From positions 1 through 32,851 of the forward strand of contig JAKQJC010000055.1 in the NCBI GenBank assembly GCA_029561345.1: DNA of 32,851 nucleotides. Reading direction: 5' to 3'. Each line of letters begins with the position of its first letter. Position 1 is the stretch's first letter. The position numbers and the translations under genes are program-made. This document shows positions 23,519 through 32,032 of the stretch, piece by piece. Below the pieces are notes generated by a model. The model saw nothing but the letters and a program-made list of their open reading frames with translations, was not told the DNA's origin and searched no databases. Source of the DNA: Chloroflexota bacterium (GTDB lineage: Bacteria; Chloroflexota; Anaerolineae; Anaerolineales; Anaerolineaceae).

Positions 23519-25636
23519 TCAGCGCGTCTCATCCACGCTGAACTGGTATTCAGCCAGCTGGCGGGTGAAACGGGTGGTGCCGCTGACAATCAGATACGCG
23601 CTCTCGCCAGAAGCCAGTTTGAAGTTCAGGCTGCCGGTCTGCAGGTCATCCAGTTCCACTGGAATGACTTTGTCGCCGCTGCTGCTTCTCACCAGCAGGG
23701 TCACGCGGTAGGTTTGCGGCAGCACGTTCTGCACGCGCACAAAGCCAGCCCCAACCCAGCCGCCGTCATCGCTTTCAAAGTCGCTGCTGTAGTTGATCTC
23801 AGGAATGCTGACATCATCCAGCATCAGCCCTTCGCCGTTGACGGCTGCATCGGTCACATATTCAAAGCGCAGCTGCACCTTTTTGCCGGCAAACCTGGAA
23901 AGATCCACGCTTTCCTCAATCCAGCCGCCCGATTTGGCGTTGAATCCGCAGCCGTAGCTGTTGCCAGAGGGATCTTCGCTGGTGCAGGAAGGGGTATCCA
24001 GAATTTCCCAGGTGGAGCCATCCAGCGAGGCTTCCAGGTAGAGGTAATCGTAATCTTCTTCCAGGTCGTACCAGGTGTTGTAGGTGAAGGTGGCCTTGCC
24101 GCTGACGCCGGTCAGGTCAAATTCCCTCGTCAGGGTCATGTCTGATTCATCGCCTTTGTTAGACCAGAAAGCGTAATCGCCGCTGTTGGGGTCCACCGGC
24201 AGCAGGCCGGTTTCGGTGACGCCGGAGAAATTCACGGTCAGGTCGCCGGAGCAGGCAATTTCAATTGAATCCACGCCGTACTGGTTCACGGTGCGCTCCT
24301 GGCTGCCAGAGGGGCAGTCTGCCAGGGTTTCGGTGACATAAGCCTGAGGCGCATTGGCGTAGTTGCCGTAGTGGTAGCGGCCGTCGCCAACCGTGTCATC
24401 CTGAAGCAGGTTGGCGATGCTCCAATCCACAAACACATCATCTGCCGTGATGGCCTTGCCGGTTTCGGGGTCCTTCACGCCCAGTTCCGCCAGCACCGCA
24501 TCCACGCTGGTCATGCTGTTTTCAGGGTGCGCCACCAGAGCTTTTGTGGCCTCCTCGCCGAAGCGGTCCAGGAAATAGGTGACAAAGAGGAACGAAGCGC
24601 CGTAATGCGGCCCGTTCTCACCCACATCGGGCAGCCAGTCGGTGAGCTGCATATCGGTGTCCATGGCGTAATAGTAATCAAAACCGCCCGTATCATAGCC
24701 GTTGAGCAGTTCAGCCAGCATGGAGAAACCTTCATTCAGCCATGAGGTCTCATTGCGGTCGCGGTAATTGTGGATCATGTGCTGGAATTCGTGCGCCAGG
24801 GTGCCGTATGTATATGAATCTGACACATCCACATTATCCAGGTTGAGCACAAACATCTCGTGCGCATTGGAGTATTCATGCGCCAGGGGGTGCACGCTGT
24901 CGGCAGATGAGAAATACCCCGCCAGGCTGACGCCCAGGTTGCCCGCCATCACCACATACAGATGCGGGTCGTTATCAATGCCGGGGGTCCACTCGCTGCC
25001 GAAAAATTCGCGGTCGGTTGGGTAAATGCTTTCCTCGAAAGTCTTGCACAGGGCATCCAGCGCCTTCTGATCCACCTTCTTGCCGTCTTCCACCCAGAAA
25101 TACAGCACCGGACCGGCATAGCGCAGCACCACATCCACCTGGAAATTTTCATTGGTATCCACGTTGGATACCCAGAATTTTTCCTTGTCGCCAACCTTGT
25201 AGGCCTTGGGCGCTGGCACGGTTTCGGGGATATTCTTCACGCCCTTCAGACGCTCCGCCAGATCCACCGGGTCGTTCACCGGCACCAGGCCTTCGGTCAT
25301 GATGCGCAGGGTTTCATAGGCAGCTGCAAAAGCTGGTTGGCCGGCCAGCGGTGCCTCGGTGGGCTTGGGCGGCCGCCGGGTGGGGGTAGGTTCATCAGGC
25401 CGCAGGGTGGCAGTAGGTTTTTCAGGGCGCGGGGTCTTGCTGGGGCGCGCCGTGGCCTGAGGGGCTTTGGTGGCGGGGTTAACTGCATATGGGGTGTTGG
25501 TGACCCATTCGGCGCGCGGGGTCGCTTCCTGAATGGCAAAGAAAGCCATGCCGCCCAGCGCCACACAGGCCACGCCCAGGCAGCACAGCACCACCACAAT
25601 GCCCACAATGATGGCAATGATCCAATTTCGACTCAT
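23519..25636 (-). CDS. Exported metalloprotease with immune-inhibitor-A-like C-terminal domain (paralogue 1)
   Basis: 705 residues. An N-terminal membrane helix (IIAIIVGIVVVLCCLGVACVA) is followed by a Pro/Thr/Arg-rich linker (~50-95). The catalytic region has HEFQHMIH (zinc His282, Glu283, His286) and WLNEG, with Glu302 as likely third ligand: a gluzincin pattern like M30 hyicolysin rather than the HExxHxxGxxH of true M6 enzymes. The C-terminal ~250 residues (SNKGDESDMTL, LEEDYDYLYLEAS, AAVNGEGLMLDDV) resemble the MAM/jelly-roll part of M6 immune inhibitor A proteins. It is probably a surface-tethered protease facing outward. AGGAGG lies five bases before the ATG and overlaps the upstream paralogue's stop. 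Extra to its twin: the long Pro-rich linker. Confidence 0.82.
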   Translation of the reverse strand: MSRNWIIAIIVGIVVVLCCLGVACVALGGMAFFAIQEATPRAEWVTNTPYAVNPATKAPQATARPSKTPRPEKPTATLRPDEPTPTRRPPKPTEAPLAGQPAFAAAYETLRIMTEGLVPVNDPVDLAERLKGVKNIPETVPAPKAYKVGDKEKFWVSNVDTNENFQVDVVLRYAGPVLYFWVEDGKKVDQKALDALCKTFEESIYPTDREFFGSEWTPGIDNDPHLYVVMAGNLGVSLAGYFSSADSVHPLAHEYSNAHEMFVLNLDNVDVSDSYTYGTLAHEFQHMIHNYRDRNETSWLNEGFSMLAELLNGYDTGGFDYYYAMDTDMQLTDWLPDVGENGPHYGASFLFVTYFLDRFGEEATKALVAHPENSMTSVDAVLAELGVKDPETGKAITADDVFVDWSIANLLQDDTVGDGRYHYGNYANAPQAYVTETLADCPSGSQERTVNQYGVDSIEIACSGDLTVNFSGVTETGLLPVDPNSGDYAFWSNKGDESDMTLTREFDLTGVSGKATFTYNTWYDLEEDYDYLYLEASLDGSTWEILDTPSCTSEDPSGNSYGCGFNAKSGGWIEESVDLSRFAGKKVQLRFEYVTDAAVNGEGLMLDDVSIPEINYSSDFESDDGGWVGAGFVRVQNVLPQTYRVTLLVRSSSGDKVIPVELDDLQTGSLNFKLASGESAYLIVSGTTRFTRQLAEYQFSVDETR

Positions 25637-25645
25637 GAAAACCTC

Positions 25646-27613
25646 CTAACGAATTTCAAATTGATATGCCGCGGGCTGGCGGGTAAAACGGGTGGTGCCG
25701 CTGACCACCACGACCACCTTGCCGCCTTCGTCCACAGCAAACGGGATGGAAGCCCGCTGTGAAGCGTTGATTTCGGCGTATTCCACCGTCACTTTGCCGG
25801 CCGAATTGTAGTGAATCAGGCTGACGCGGTACGTTTGCGGCAAACGGTTTTGCACGCGCACAAAGCCGGCGCCTTCCCAACCGCCGTCGTCCTGTTCAAA
25901 GCTGGTTTCATAGCCAATGGCTGAAATTTGCAGGTCATCCAGCATCAGGCCTTCGCCGTTGACGGCCGCATCGGTGATATATTCAAAGCGCAGCAGCACC
26001 TTCTGGCCGCCAAACTGGCTCAAATCCACCTGCTGCTCGCGCCAGCCGTTGGATTTTCCATTATACCCGCAGCCGTAGCTGTTGCCAGAGGGGTCTTCGC
26101 TGGTGCAGGAAGGGGTTTTGAGAATTTCCCAGGTTTCGCCGTCTTTTGAGGCTTCCAGGTAAAGGTAATCGTAATCCTCTTCCAGATCGTACCATACGTT
26201 ATAAGAAAAAGTGATCTGCCCTTTGGCCTGGGTGAAATCAAATTCCTTCGTCAGGGTCATATCCGATTCGTCGCCCTTGTTGGACCAGAAGACGTAATCG
26301 CCAGAGCGGGGGTCCTGCGGCAGCAGGCCGGTTTCGCCGGTGCCCTGGAATTCAAAGGTGCGGCTGCCCATGCACGAAATTTCGATGTAATCGGCGCCGT
26401 ATTGGTAAACATAACGGTTGCCGGTGACCGGCGAGCTGCAGCTGCTGATTTTCTCGGTGGATTTGGCCTGGGGCGACTCGGTGTAATTGCTGTATAAAAA
26501 GCGGCCGTCGCCAGCGTTCCGGTTTTTGATGTAGTTGGCCAGAGTCCAATCCACAAACACATCGTCCGCTGTAATCACCTTGCCGGTGAGCGGGTCGGTG
26601 ATGTTGTTGCGCGCCAGCACCGTGTCAATGCTGTCCATGCCATTCTGCGGCTCCTTCACCAGATCCTGGGTCACCGTCTCGCCAAAGCGGTCCAAAAAAT
26701 AGGTGACAAAGAGGAACGAAGCGCCGTAATGCGGGCCGTTGTCGCTCACGTTGGGCAGCCAGTCGGTGAGCTGCATATCGGGGTTGCGCATGAACAGGCT
26801 GTCGAACCCGCCTGTATCGTAGCCATTCAACAGTTCGGCCATCACCGCAAAGCCCTCGTTCAGCCACGAGGTTTCGTTGCGGTCGCGGTAATAATGGATC
26901 ATATGCTGGAATTCATGCGCCATGGTGCCGAGGATGTAAGGATCATTGAGGCGCACGTTGTCCGCGCTGATGAGAAACAGTTCCTTGGCATTGGAGTATT
27001 TATGCGCCAGGGGGTGCACTTCATCTGCGGATGAGAAATATCCGGCCAGGCCGGCGCCGGCATCCTTGGCGTAGAGAATGTACAGCCGTGGATCGTTATC
27101 AATGCCAGGTGTCCATTCAGAGCCGAAAAACTCGCGGTCGGTGGGGTAAATTTTCTGGTCAAAGGCGTCCACCAGGTTTTGGGCGTCCTTCTGGTTCACT
27201 TTCACCCCGTCCTGCGCCCAAAGATACACATGTTCGCCAATCACTTCCAGCCGCGCCGTGATCTGCTTGCTTTCGTTGGTGTCCACGTTGGTCATCCAGA
27301 AGGTCTGGGTGTCGCCCACCTGGTAAGGCTGGGCGGGCGCCGGCACGCTGGCAGGAATATCCTTGATCCCCTTCAATTGCTCGGCCAGCTTCACCGGGTC
27401 GTTCACCGGCACTTCCATCGCTTCCAGTTTTGCCATGTTTTCAACCGCCGCCGGATCCAGAGGCTTATATTGAAACTGGGGGGTGGGTTTAAAATCAGGA
27501 ATGGTGCCGTCTTCAACCATGGCGCCAAACGCCAGCAAACCAGCCAGACAGCAGCAGCAAAGCGTGCAGGCTGCTAACAAGATAATCACCAGAACAATGC
27601 CTACTTCTCGCAT
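25646..27613 (-). CDS. Exported metalloprotease with immune-inhibitor-A-like C-terminal domain (paralogue 2)
   Basis: 655 residues, closely similar to the downstream gene along almost its entire length (shared PTDREFFGSEWTPGIDNDP, ETSWLNEGF, GPHYGASFLFVTYFLDRFGE, LEEDYDYLYLEAS), so the two arose by tandem duplication. The N-terminal helix (VLVIILLAACTLCCCCLAGLLAFGA) is unusually cysteine-rich; no long Pro-rich linker follows. HEFQHMIH is at 233-240 and the WLNEG glutamate at 253. Residues from ~400 form the immune-inhibitor-A-like beta domain ending VVSGTTRFTRQPAAYQFEIR, a tail shared with the twin. The ATG has GGAGGT seven bases upstream. Its stop TAG is nine bases before the next ATG, so the pair is one operon. 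Confidence 0.82.
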   Translation of the reverse strand: MREVGIVLVIILLAACTLCCCCLAGLLAFGAMVEDGTIPDFKPTPQFQYKPLDPAAVENMAKLEAMEVPVNDPVKLAEQLKGIKDIPASVPAPAQPYQVGDTQTFWMTNVDTNESKQITARLEVIGEHVYLWAQDGVKVNQKDAQNLVDAFDQKIYPTDREFFGSEWTPGIDNDPRLYILYAKDAGAGLAGYFSSADEVHPLAHKYSNAKELFLISADNVRLNDPYILGTMAHEFQHMIHYYRDRNETSWLNEGFAVMAELLNGYDTGGFDSLFMRNPDMQLTDWLPNVSDNGPHYGASFLFVTYFLDRFGETVTQDLVKEPQNGMDSIDTVLARNNITDPLTGKVITADDVFVDWTLANYIKNRNAGDGRFLYSNYTESPQAKSTEKISSCSSPVTGNRYVYQYGADYIEISCMGSRTFEFQGTGETGLLPQDPRSGDYVFWSNKGDESDMTLTKEFDFTQAKGQITFSYNVWYDLEEDYDYLYLEASKDGETWEILKTPSCTSEDPSGNSYGCGYNGKSNGWREQQVDLSQFGGQKVLLRFEYITDAAVNGEGLMLDDLQISAIGYETSFEQDDGGWEGAGFVRVQNRLPQTYRVSLIHYNSAGKVTVEYAEINASQRASIPFAVDEGGKVVVVVSGTTRFTRQPAAYQFEIR

Positions 27614-27698
27614 AAAACTACCTCCAGGTTAATACATCTATTCTATCATTGACTCCGTCAAAAAGGGCAGCCCCAGGCAACCCTAGCCGGTTTTCGGG

Positions 27699-27704
27699 TA
27701 TAAT
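27699..27704 (+). promoter_or_regulatory. -10 element upstream of the DNA methyltransferase
   Basis: TATAAT about 53 bases before the ATG at 27758, with no convincing -35. The 144-base divergent gap also has to hold the promoter of the minus-strand protease operon. Confidence 0.4.
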
Positions 27705-27757
27705 TCAGGCTGTATTTAATAAATACGTTTAAAGCAGCCGCAAGTTGCACCAGAAGC

Positions 27758-28561
27758 ATGAACCAACCATTAACAGATACCGTCCTGAATATTGACGCCC
27801 TCGAAGGCCTGCGCAGCCTGCCTGATGCCAGCATCGACCTGCTGATTGCCGATCCGCCTTATAACCTGGGTAAGGATTACGGCAACGATTCGGATCAAAA
27901 ATCGCCGCAGGATTTTTTGCGTTGGACGGAAACCTGGCTGGACCTGTGCCTGCCCAAGCTCAAAGAAACCGCCAGCCTCTATCTTTTCACCACCTGGCGT
28001 TACAGCCCTGAAATCTTCAGCTTTCTTAAAACCCGCCTCCTCATGCTCAATGAAATCATCTGGGACCGCCGGGTGCCGAGCATGGGCGGCAGCACGCGCC
28101 GCTTCAGCTCCGTGCACGATACCATCGGCTTTTTTGCCAAAAGCAAGGCCTATTATTTCGATCTCGATGCTGTGCGCGTGCCTTACGATGAAGCCACCAA
28201 ACGCGCGCGCAGCCGTTCCATCTTTGTGGGTAAAAAATGGCTCGAAGTGGGCTACAACCCCAAGGATGTCTGGGCGGTCTCACGCCTGCACCGCATCCAC
28301 GCCGAACGCGAAGACCACCCCACCCAGAAACCGCTGGAAATCATCGAGCGCATGGTGCGCGCCAGCTGCCCTGAAGGCGGCGTGGTGCTGGACCCTTTTG
28401 CCGGGTCGGGCACCACCCCCGCGGCCTGCCTGCGCAACAACCGCCGCTATATCGCTTTTGAAATCAACCCAGCCTACGTGCAGATCATTGAAGAGCGCCT
28501 GAAACGAACGCGCCTGAGCCTGCGGCCGGTTGAAACTGCCTCCAAGGAAAACCCGACATGA
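27758..28561 (+). CDS. Orphan site-specific DNA methyltransferase (beta class, probable N6-adenine)
   Basis: 267 residues. Catalytic motif IV DPPYNLGKDYG (residues 32-42) comes first and the SAM-binding motif DPFAGSGTT (212-220) last, with the recognition region between: the beta-class order, as in many N6-adenine or N4-cytosine enzymes. DPPY favours adenine (N4-cytosine enzymes usually have SPPY). HPTQKPLEIIERMV immediately before the SAM motif is typical of the class. It would methylate a short DNA site in the cytoplasm. No endonuclease gene is adjacent, so it is likely a solitary regulatory or protective enzyme. Its stop overlaps the next ATG (ATGA), tying it translationally to envelope-polysaccharide genes, an unusual partnership. 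Confidence 0.88.
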   Translation: MNQPLTDTVLNIDALEGLRSLPDASIDLLIADPPYNLGKDYGNDSDQKSPQDFLRWTETWLDLCLPKLKETASLYLFTTWRYSPEIFSFLKTRLLMLNEIIWDRRVPSMGGSTRRFSSVHDTIGFFAKSKAYYFDLDAVRVPYDEATKRARSRSIFVGKKWLEVGYNPKDVWAVSRLHRIHAEREDHPTQKPLEIIERMVRASCPEGGVVLDPFAGSGTTPAACLRNNRRYIAFEINPAYVQIIEERLKRTRLSLRPVETASKENPT

Positions 28562-29193
28562 CCCTTGAACCCCGTCCTTCCGATTTGCTCACCGCCGCCC
28601 TGCGCTGGTGGTGGGTGCTGGTGCTGGCTGCCATTCTGGGCGGCGCTGGCGGCTTTGTGTTTGAACGCCTGCAGCCGCCGCTTTACGAAGCCCGCGCCGC
28701 CATCAACGGCAACCTGCTGTTCGACAGCATCGGCGTCTGCGTGCCCACCCCGGCCCCCCCGCCCGAAGGCGCTCCCACCCCCACACCCTTCAGCCTGACC
28801 CAGTACGACGAGGATATGGCCCTGGCTGTGATTCAGGATTCGCTGGTGGAGGTCATGCCTCAGGCTGCCGCCCTGGCCAACATGGATCAGCCCACCTTCC
28901 TGCAAAATGCCATTGTCGAACGCAAGCATAACCTGTGGGAGGTGCGCTTCAGGCATGCTGACGCGCAGACCGCCCAGCAGGTGACCAATGCCTGGCTGCG
29001 CCTGGGTTTACAGCGCCTTGAAGAAAAGCGCGCCAGCGGGCGTGTCAGACCGTATGTGACCTATTCCCTTCAGGAAGAAGCCGCCCTGCCCACCACCCCC
29101 ACCTATTACCGCACCAACCTGCTGGTGCTTTGCGGTACGCTCATCGGCCTGCTGGCGGGCGTGGTGTTTCTTTCTGCGCGGGTGAAAGGCTGA
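28558..29193 (+). CDS. Wzz-like polysaccharide chain-length / co-polymerase membrane protein
   Basis: 211 residues with the two-helix plan of Wzz proteins: helix 1 near residues 17-36 (WWWVLVLAAILGGAGGFVF), an exported middle part and helix 2 near 186-206 (LLVLCGTLIGLLAGVVFLSA). The segment LYEARAAI after helix 1 is the usual Wzz beginning. An odd proline-rich stretch (VPTPAPPPEGAPTPTP, about 61-76) interrupts the outer domain, and there is no cytoplasmic tyrosine-kinase domain. Such proteins set the length of polymerised surface glycans with a Wzy polymerase; the next gene is a candidate partner. ATGA overlap with the methyltransferase gene, and five bases to the next start. Confidence 0.72.
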   Translation: MTLEPRPSDLLTAALRWWWVLVLAAILGGAGGFVFERLQPPLYEARAAINGNLLFDSIGVCVPTPAPPPEGAPTPTPFSLTQYDEDMALAVIQDSLVEVMPQAAALANMDQPTFLQNAIVERKHNLWEVRFRHADAQTAQQVTNAWLRLGLQRLEEKRASGRVRPYVTYSLQEEAALPTTPTYYRTNLLVLCGTLIGLLAGVVFLSARVKG

Positions 29194-29198
29194 CCCCT

Positions 29199-30734
29199 GT
29201 GAACAGCCAATCGCTTACAAAAGGCTGGAATATCGCCTTTGAGGTGCTGTGGGCAGCCGCCCTGATTGGCCTGCCCCTGACCAGCTTCCCGCCGTTCTAC
29301 GCCCTCACCGGCGCCCTGGTGACGCCGTTCTCGGCCCTGCCGCTGGCTTTGCTGATGGCCGCCTGGCTGCTGCCTTACCTGCTGCGCGGCGGACGCCTGC
29401 CCGCCGAAATTCGCCCGCTGACGGCCTTTCTGGCCGCCGCCGTGCTGATCAATGCGCTGGCTTTCTTTGCTTCGCCCATGCTCATCAAGGATAAAACCCT
29501 GCTCAGCCAGTTCATGCGCACCTACCTGACCCTGGGCATCGGCCTGATCTTCTTTTTCAGCTTCGCCGCCTGGCCGCGCACTTCAGCCCAGTTCCGCAAA
29601 ACCATGCAGTGGATCACCCTGGGCAGCCTGCTGTGGACAGCCGCCAACCTGACCCATTACCTGCTGCAGATCAAAATCGATTCATGGCCTATGTTCAAGG
29701 CCTACCTCGATTTCCGCGAAACCTTCTTCACGGTGGCGCATCCCTTTGTGGAAAATCAGACCCGTTTTTACGGCCTGACCTATGAGCCTTCATGGTTCAA
29801 CCACCAGCTTAACCTGCTTTATCTGCCGCTCTGGTTGGCGGCGGCTTACCAGCGCAGCTCGGCTTTCCGCTTCCGCCTGTGGATCTTCTCGGTGGAAGAT
29901 TTGCTGCTGCCCCTGGCCCTCTGGCAGTTCATCATGGCCTCGCCGCGCATTGGCCTGGCAGCCCTGCTGCTGGTGCTGCTGGTGCTGGCGCTGCGCGTGA
30001 TCGGCCGGCTGATTCGCCATTTGCAGGGCCGCATGGCCGCCCGCTGGGGCTTTGCCCGCCGCCGCCAGACCCTCACCCGCGTGCTGCTGGGTGCAGTGAT
30101 GGCAGCAGTGCTGCTGGGCACAGCCTGGGGCGGAGGCACGGCCTTTTTCAACTGGGCCGTGCGCACCGACTGGCGCATGGAACTGATCAAAAACGCCCCG
30201 CCCACGCAGGCTGAAATCAACAAGCTGCTGCAGCTCGACCGCCCCACCTTTCTGGAAATCAGCCGCCGCTTTGCCTTTCTGGAGCGCATGGTCTACTGGT
30301 ATGACGGCTGGGATATCTTCAACAGCCATCCCTGGCTGGGGGTGGGGCTGGGCAACGCCGGTTTCTATTTCAGCGAGAATCTGACCGGCGCCGGCTGGGC
30401 CACCACGGAGGTGCGCGATGTGGTGTACCGCCTGGGCGGCATGCCCAACCTGAAAAGCTTCTGGGTGCGCCTGCTGGCCGAAACCGGCCTGCTGGGCTTT
30501 GCCCTGTTTGCGGCCTGGTATGTGCTGCTGTGGATTTCGGCACGCGCCACCCAGAAAAGCCAGGATATCCTCCTGCGCACGGTGGGGTTGGCCGGTGAGC
30601 TGGCCCTGATCGCCTTCATTGTGGAGGGGTTCAGCGTCGATTCGCTGGCCATGCCCTATTTGTGGGTGATGACCGGATTGATTTGCGCCGCTGGAATGGC
30701 ATACCGGGGTGAAATTAAACGCGATTCGCTGTAA
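29199..30734 (+). CDS. O-antigen ligase / polymerase family membrane protein (Wzy/WaaL-like)
   Basis: About 511 residues from the GTG at 29199, five bases after the Wzz-like stop; a reading from 29130 would add 23 non-hydrophobic residues lying inside the Wzz-like gene. A dozen or so hydrophobic helices and a large outer loop carry HPWLGVGLGNAGFYF (from residue ~377), the hallmark of the O-antigen ligase/Wzy C family. These proteins polymerise or attach lipid-linked oligosaccharides on the outer face of the membrane. With the neighbouring Wzz-like protein, a polymerase role is the more likely reading. Termination is probably at the hairpin 30752-30788. Confidence 0.82.
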   Translation: MNSQSLTKGWNIAFEVLWAAALIGLPLTSFPPFYALTGALVTPFSALPLALLMAAWLLPYLLRGGRLPAEIRPLTAFLAAAVLINALAFFASPMLIKDKTLLSQFMRTYLTLGIGLIFFFSFAAWPRTSAQFRKTMQWITLGSLLWTAANLTHYLLQIKIDSWPMFKAYLDFRETFFTVAHPFVENQTRFYGLTYEPSWFNHQLNLLYLPLWLAAAYQRSSAFRFRLWIFSVEDLLLPLALWQFIMASPRIGLAALLLVLLVLALRVIGRLIRHLQGRMAARWGFARRRQTLTRVLLGAVMAAVLLGTAWGGGTAFFNWAVRTDWRMELIKNAPPTQAEINKLLQLDRPTFLEISRRFAFLERMVYWYDGWDIFNSHPWLGVGLGNAGFYFSENLTGAGWATTEVRDVVYRLGGMPNLKSFWVRLLAETGLLGFALFAAWYVLLWISARATQKSQDILLRTVGLAGELALIAFIVEGFSVDSLAMPYLWVMTGLICAAGMAYRGEIKRDSL

Positions 30735-30751
30735 AATAAAAGTGATGTTTT

Positions 30752-30788
30752 CAAAATCCGGTTTCCAGTGAAATGAGGCCGGATTTTG
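30752..30788 (+). terminator. Hairpin terminator after the ligase-like gene
   Basis: Ten-base arms CAAAATCCGG (30752-30761) and CCGGATTTTG (30779-30788) around a 17-base loop; only a modest pyrimidine run follows, so strength is uncertain. Confidence 0.55.
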
Positions 30789-30800
30789 CTTTCATCCCGA

Positions 30801-30806
30801 TATAAT
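30801..30806 (+). promoter_or_regulatory. -10 element upstream of the zinc-ribbon gene
   Basis: TATAAT 68 bases before the start codon at 30875; the -35 region is poorly matched. Confidence 0.4.
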
Positions 30807-30874
30807 TTTTAAATGAAGAAACGCCGGTGCTCTCTTGAAGCGCCCTGCCTTTTCTGAACAGAAGGAGATTGCTC

Positions 30875-31957
30875 ATGGCTCGTGAAACGCTAGGTTACGT
30901 CATTCTTCACTGGACCTGCCCCCACTGCAGCACCCGCAACCCGGGGCCATTTAAATTCTGCGCCGCCTGCGGCGCCCCCCAGCCGCCCGACGTGCAGTTC
31001 GAGCAGATTCCCGAATCACAGCTTTTGACCGACGAGGCCACCGCCAAGGCGGCCAATGCCGGGGCCGATTTGCACTGCGGCTACTGCGGCGCCCGCAACC
31101 CGGCGGGAGCCAAACTGTGCAGCCAGTGCAACGCGGATATGAGCACGGCCAAGGCGCGCGAAGCCGGCCGCGTGGTGGGCAGTTACGCTCCGCCCGGCGC
31201 GCAGCCGCAAACCGCGCCCTGCCCGGCCTGCGGACAGCCCAACCCGCTCACTGCGCAGCGCTGCGCCTCGTGCGGCACGGGCCTGGGCCAGAAGGCCGCT
31301 CCGCCGCCAGCCGCCCCCGCCTCCGCTGCCAAAGTGGGCGGCATCAGCATCGTCATCATTGCGTTGATTGCCCTGTGTGTGCTCGGTCTGATCATCTTCT
31401 GCCTGGTGATGGTGTTCCGCACCACCGAAACCACGGGCGTGGTCAACAGCGTGCAGTGGCGCATCACCACCGAGATTGAGGAATACGGCCCGGTGGACAA
31501 GGAAGATTGGAAGGATGAGATTCCCGCCGGAGCAAAGCTGGGAACCTGCCAGGAAAAGTATCATCACACCCAGGATACCGAAGCGCCGCGCTCCAAGAAG
31601 ATCTGCGGCACGCCCTACACGGTGGATAAAGGCACCGGCCAGGGTGAGGTGGTGCAGGACTGCCAGTTTGAAGTTTATGCCGACTGGTGCGCTTACAAGG
31701 TGGACGAATGGCATAAAGTGGATGACCTGGTCAGCAGCGGGCGCGATCTGAGCCCGGTGCCGCCGCTGGTGCAGTTGAAGGCCAATCAGCGCGAAGGCAA
31801 AACTTTTGAAAGCTACAAGGTGACCTTTGAGAGCGACGGCAAGCAATACAACTACGCCACCGATGATCTTTCCACCTTTACCAAGTTCAGCCCGGGCAGC
31901 AAATGGAAATTGACCGTCAACGGTCTGGGCGATGTGGTTTCAGCCGAACCGCAGTGA
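30875..31957 (+). CDS. Triple zinc-ribbon membrane protein with an external domain
   Basis: 360 residues from the ATG at 30875 (GAAGGAG seven bases upstream). The cytoplasmic part has three CxxC...CxxC ribbons: CPHC/CAAC (Cys15, 18, 29, 32), CGYC/CSQC and CPAC/CASC. An Ala/Pro linker leads to one membrane helix (SIVIIALIALCVLGLIIFCLVMVF), then a soluble domain of ~190 residues, presumably outside, with four further cysteines (TCQEK, KICGT, QDCQF, DWCAY) and the phrase VYADWCAYKVDEW. I do not recognise the outer domain. Ribbons of this kind usually mediate protein contacts. The function is unknown; a role in signalling or assembly across the membrane is a guess from topology. Confidence 0.7.
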   Translation: MARETLGYVILHWTCPHCSTRNPGPFKFCAACGAPQPPDVQFEQIPESQLLTDEATAKAANAGADLHCGYCGARNPAGAKLCSQCNADMSTAKAREAGRVVGSYAPPGAQPQTAPCPACGQPNPLTAQRCASCGTGLGQKAAPPPAAPASAAKVGGISIVIIALIALCVLGLIIFCLVMVFRTTETTGVVNSVQWRITTEIEEYGPVDKEDWKDEIPAGAKLGTCQEKYHHTQDTEAPRSKKICGTPYTVDKGTGQGEVVQDCQFEVYADWCAYKVDEWHKVDDLVSSGRDLSPVPPLVQLKANQREGKTFESYKVTFESDGKQYNYATDDLSTFTKFSPGSKWKLTVNGLGDVVSAEPQ

Positions 31958-31977
31958 TCCTGATCCCATAAATTCAC

Positions 31978-32011
31978 AAATCCCGAAGGAATATTCCTTC
32001 GGGATTTTTTT
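31978..32011 (+). terminator. Strong rho-independent terminator
   Basis: A perfect 15-base inverted repeat (31978-31992 with 31993-32007, GAAGGAATATTCCTTC at the tip) runs straight into a T run. It ends the zinc-ribbon gene 20 bases after its stop. Confidence 0.9.
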
Positions 32012-32016
32012 ATTCC

Positions 32017-32025
32017 TGCTATACT
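32017..32025 (+). promoter_or_regulatory. Extended -10 element, probably giving a leaderless mRNA
   Basis: TGCTATACT fits the extended -10 TGnTATAnT, and the ATG at 32033 follows seven bases after it, with no ribosome site between. It is placed directly after the upstream terminator. Confidence 0.5.
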
Positions 32026-32032
32026 CATACAT

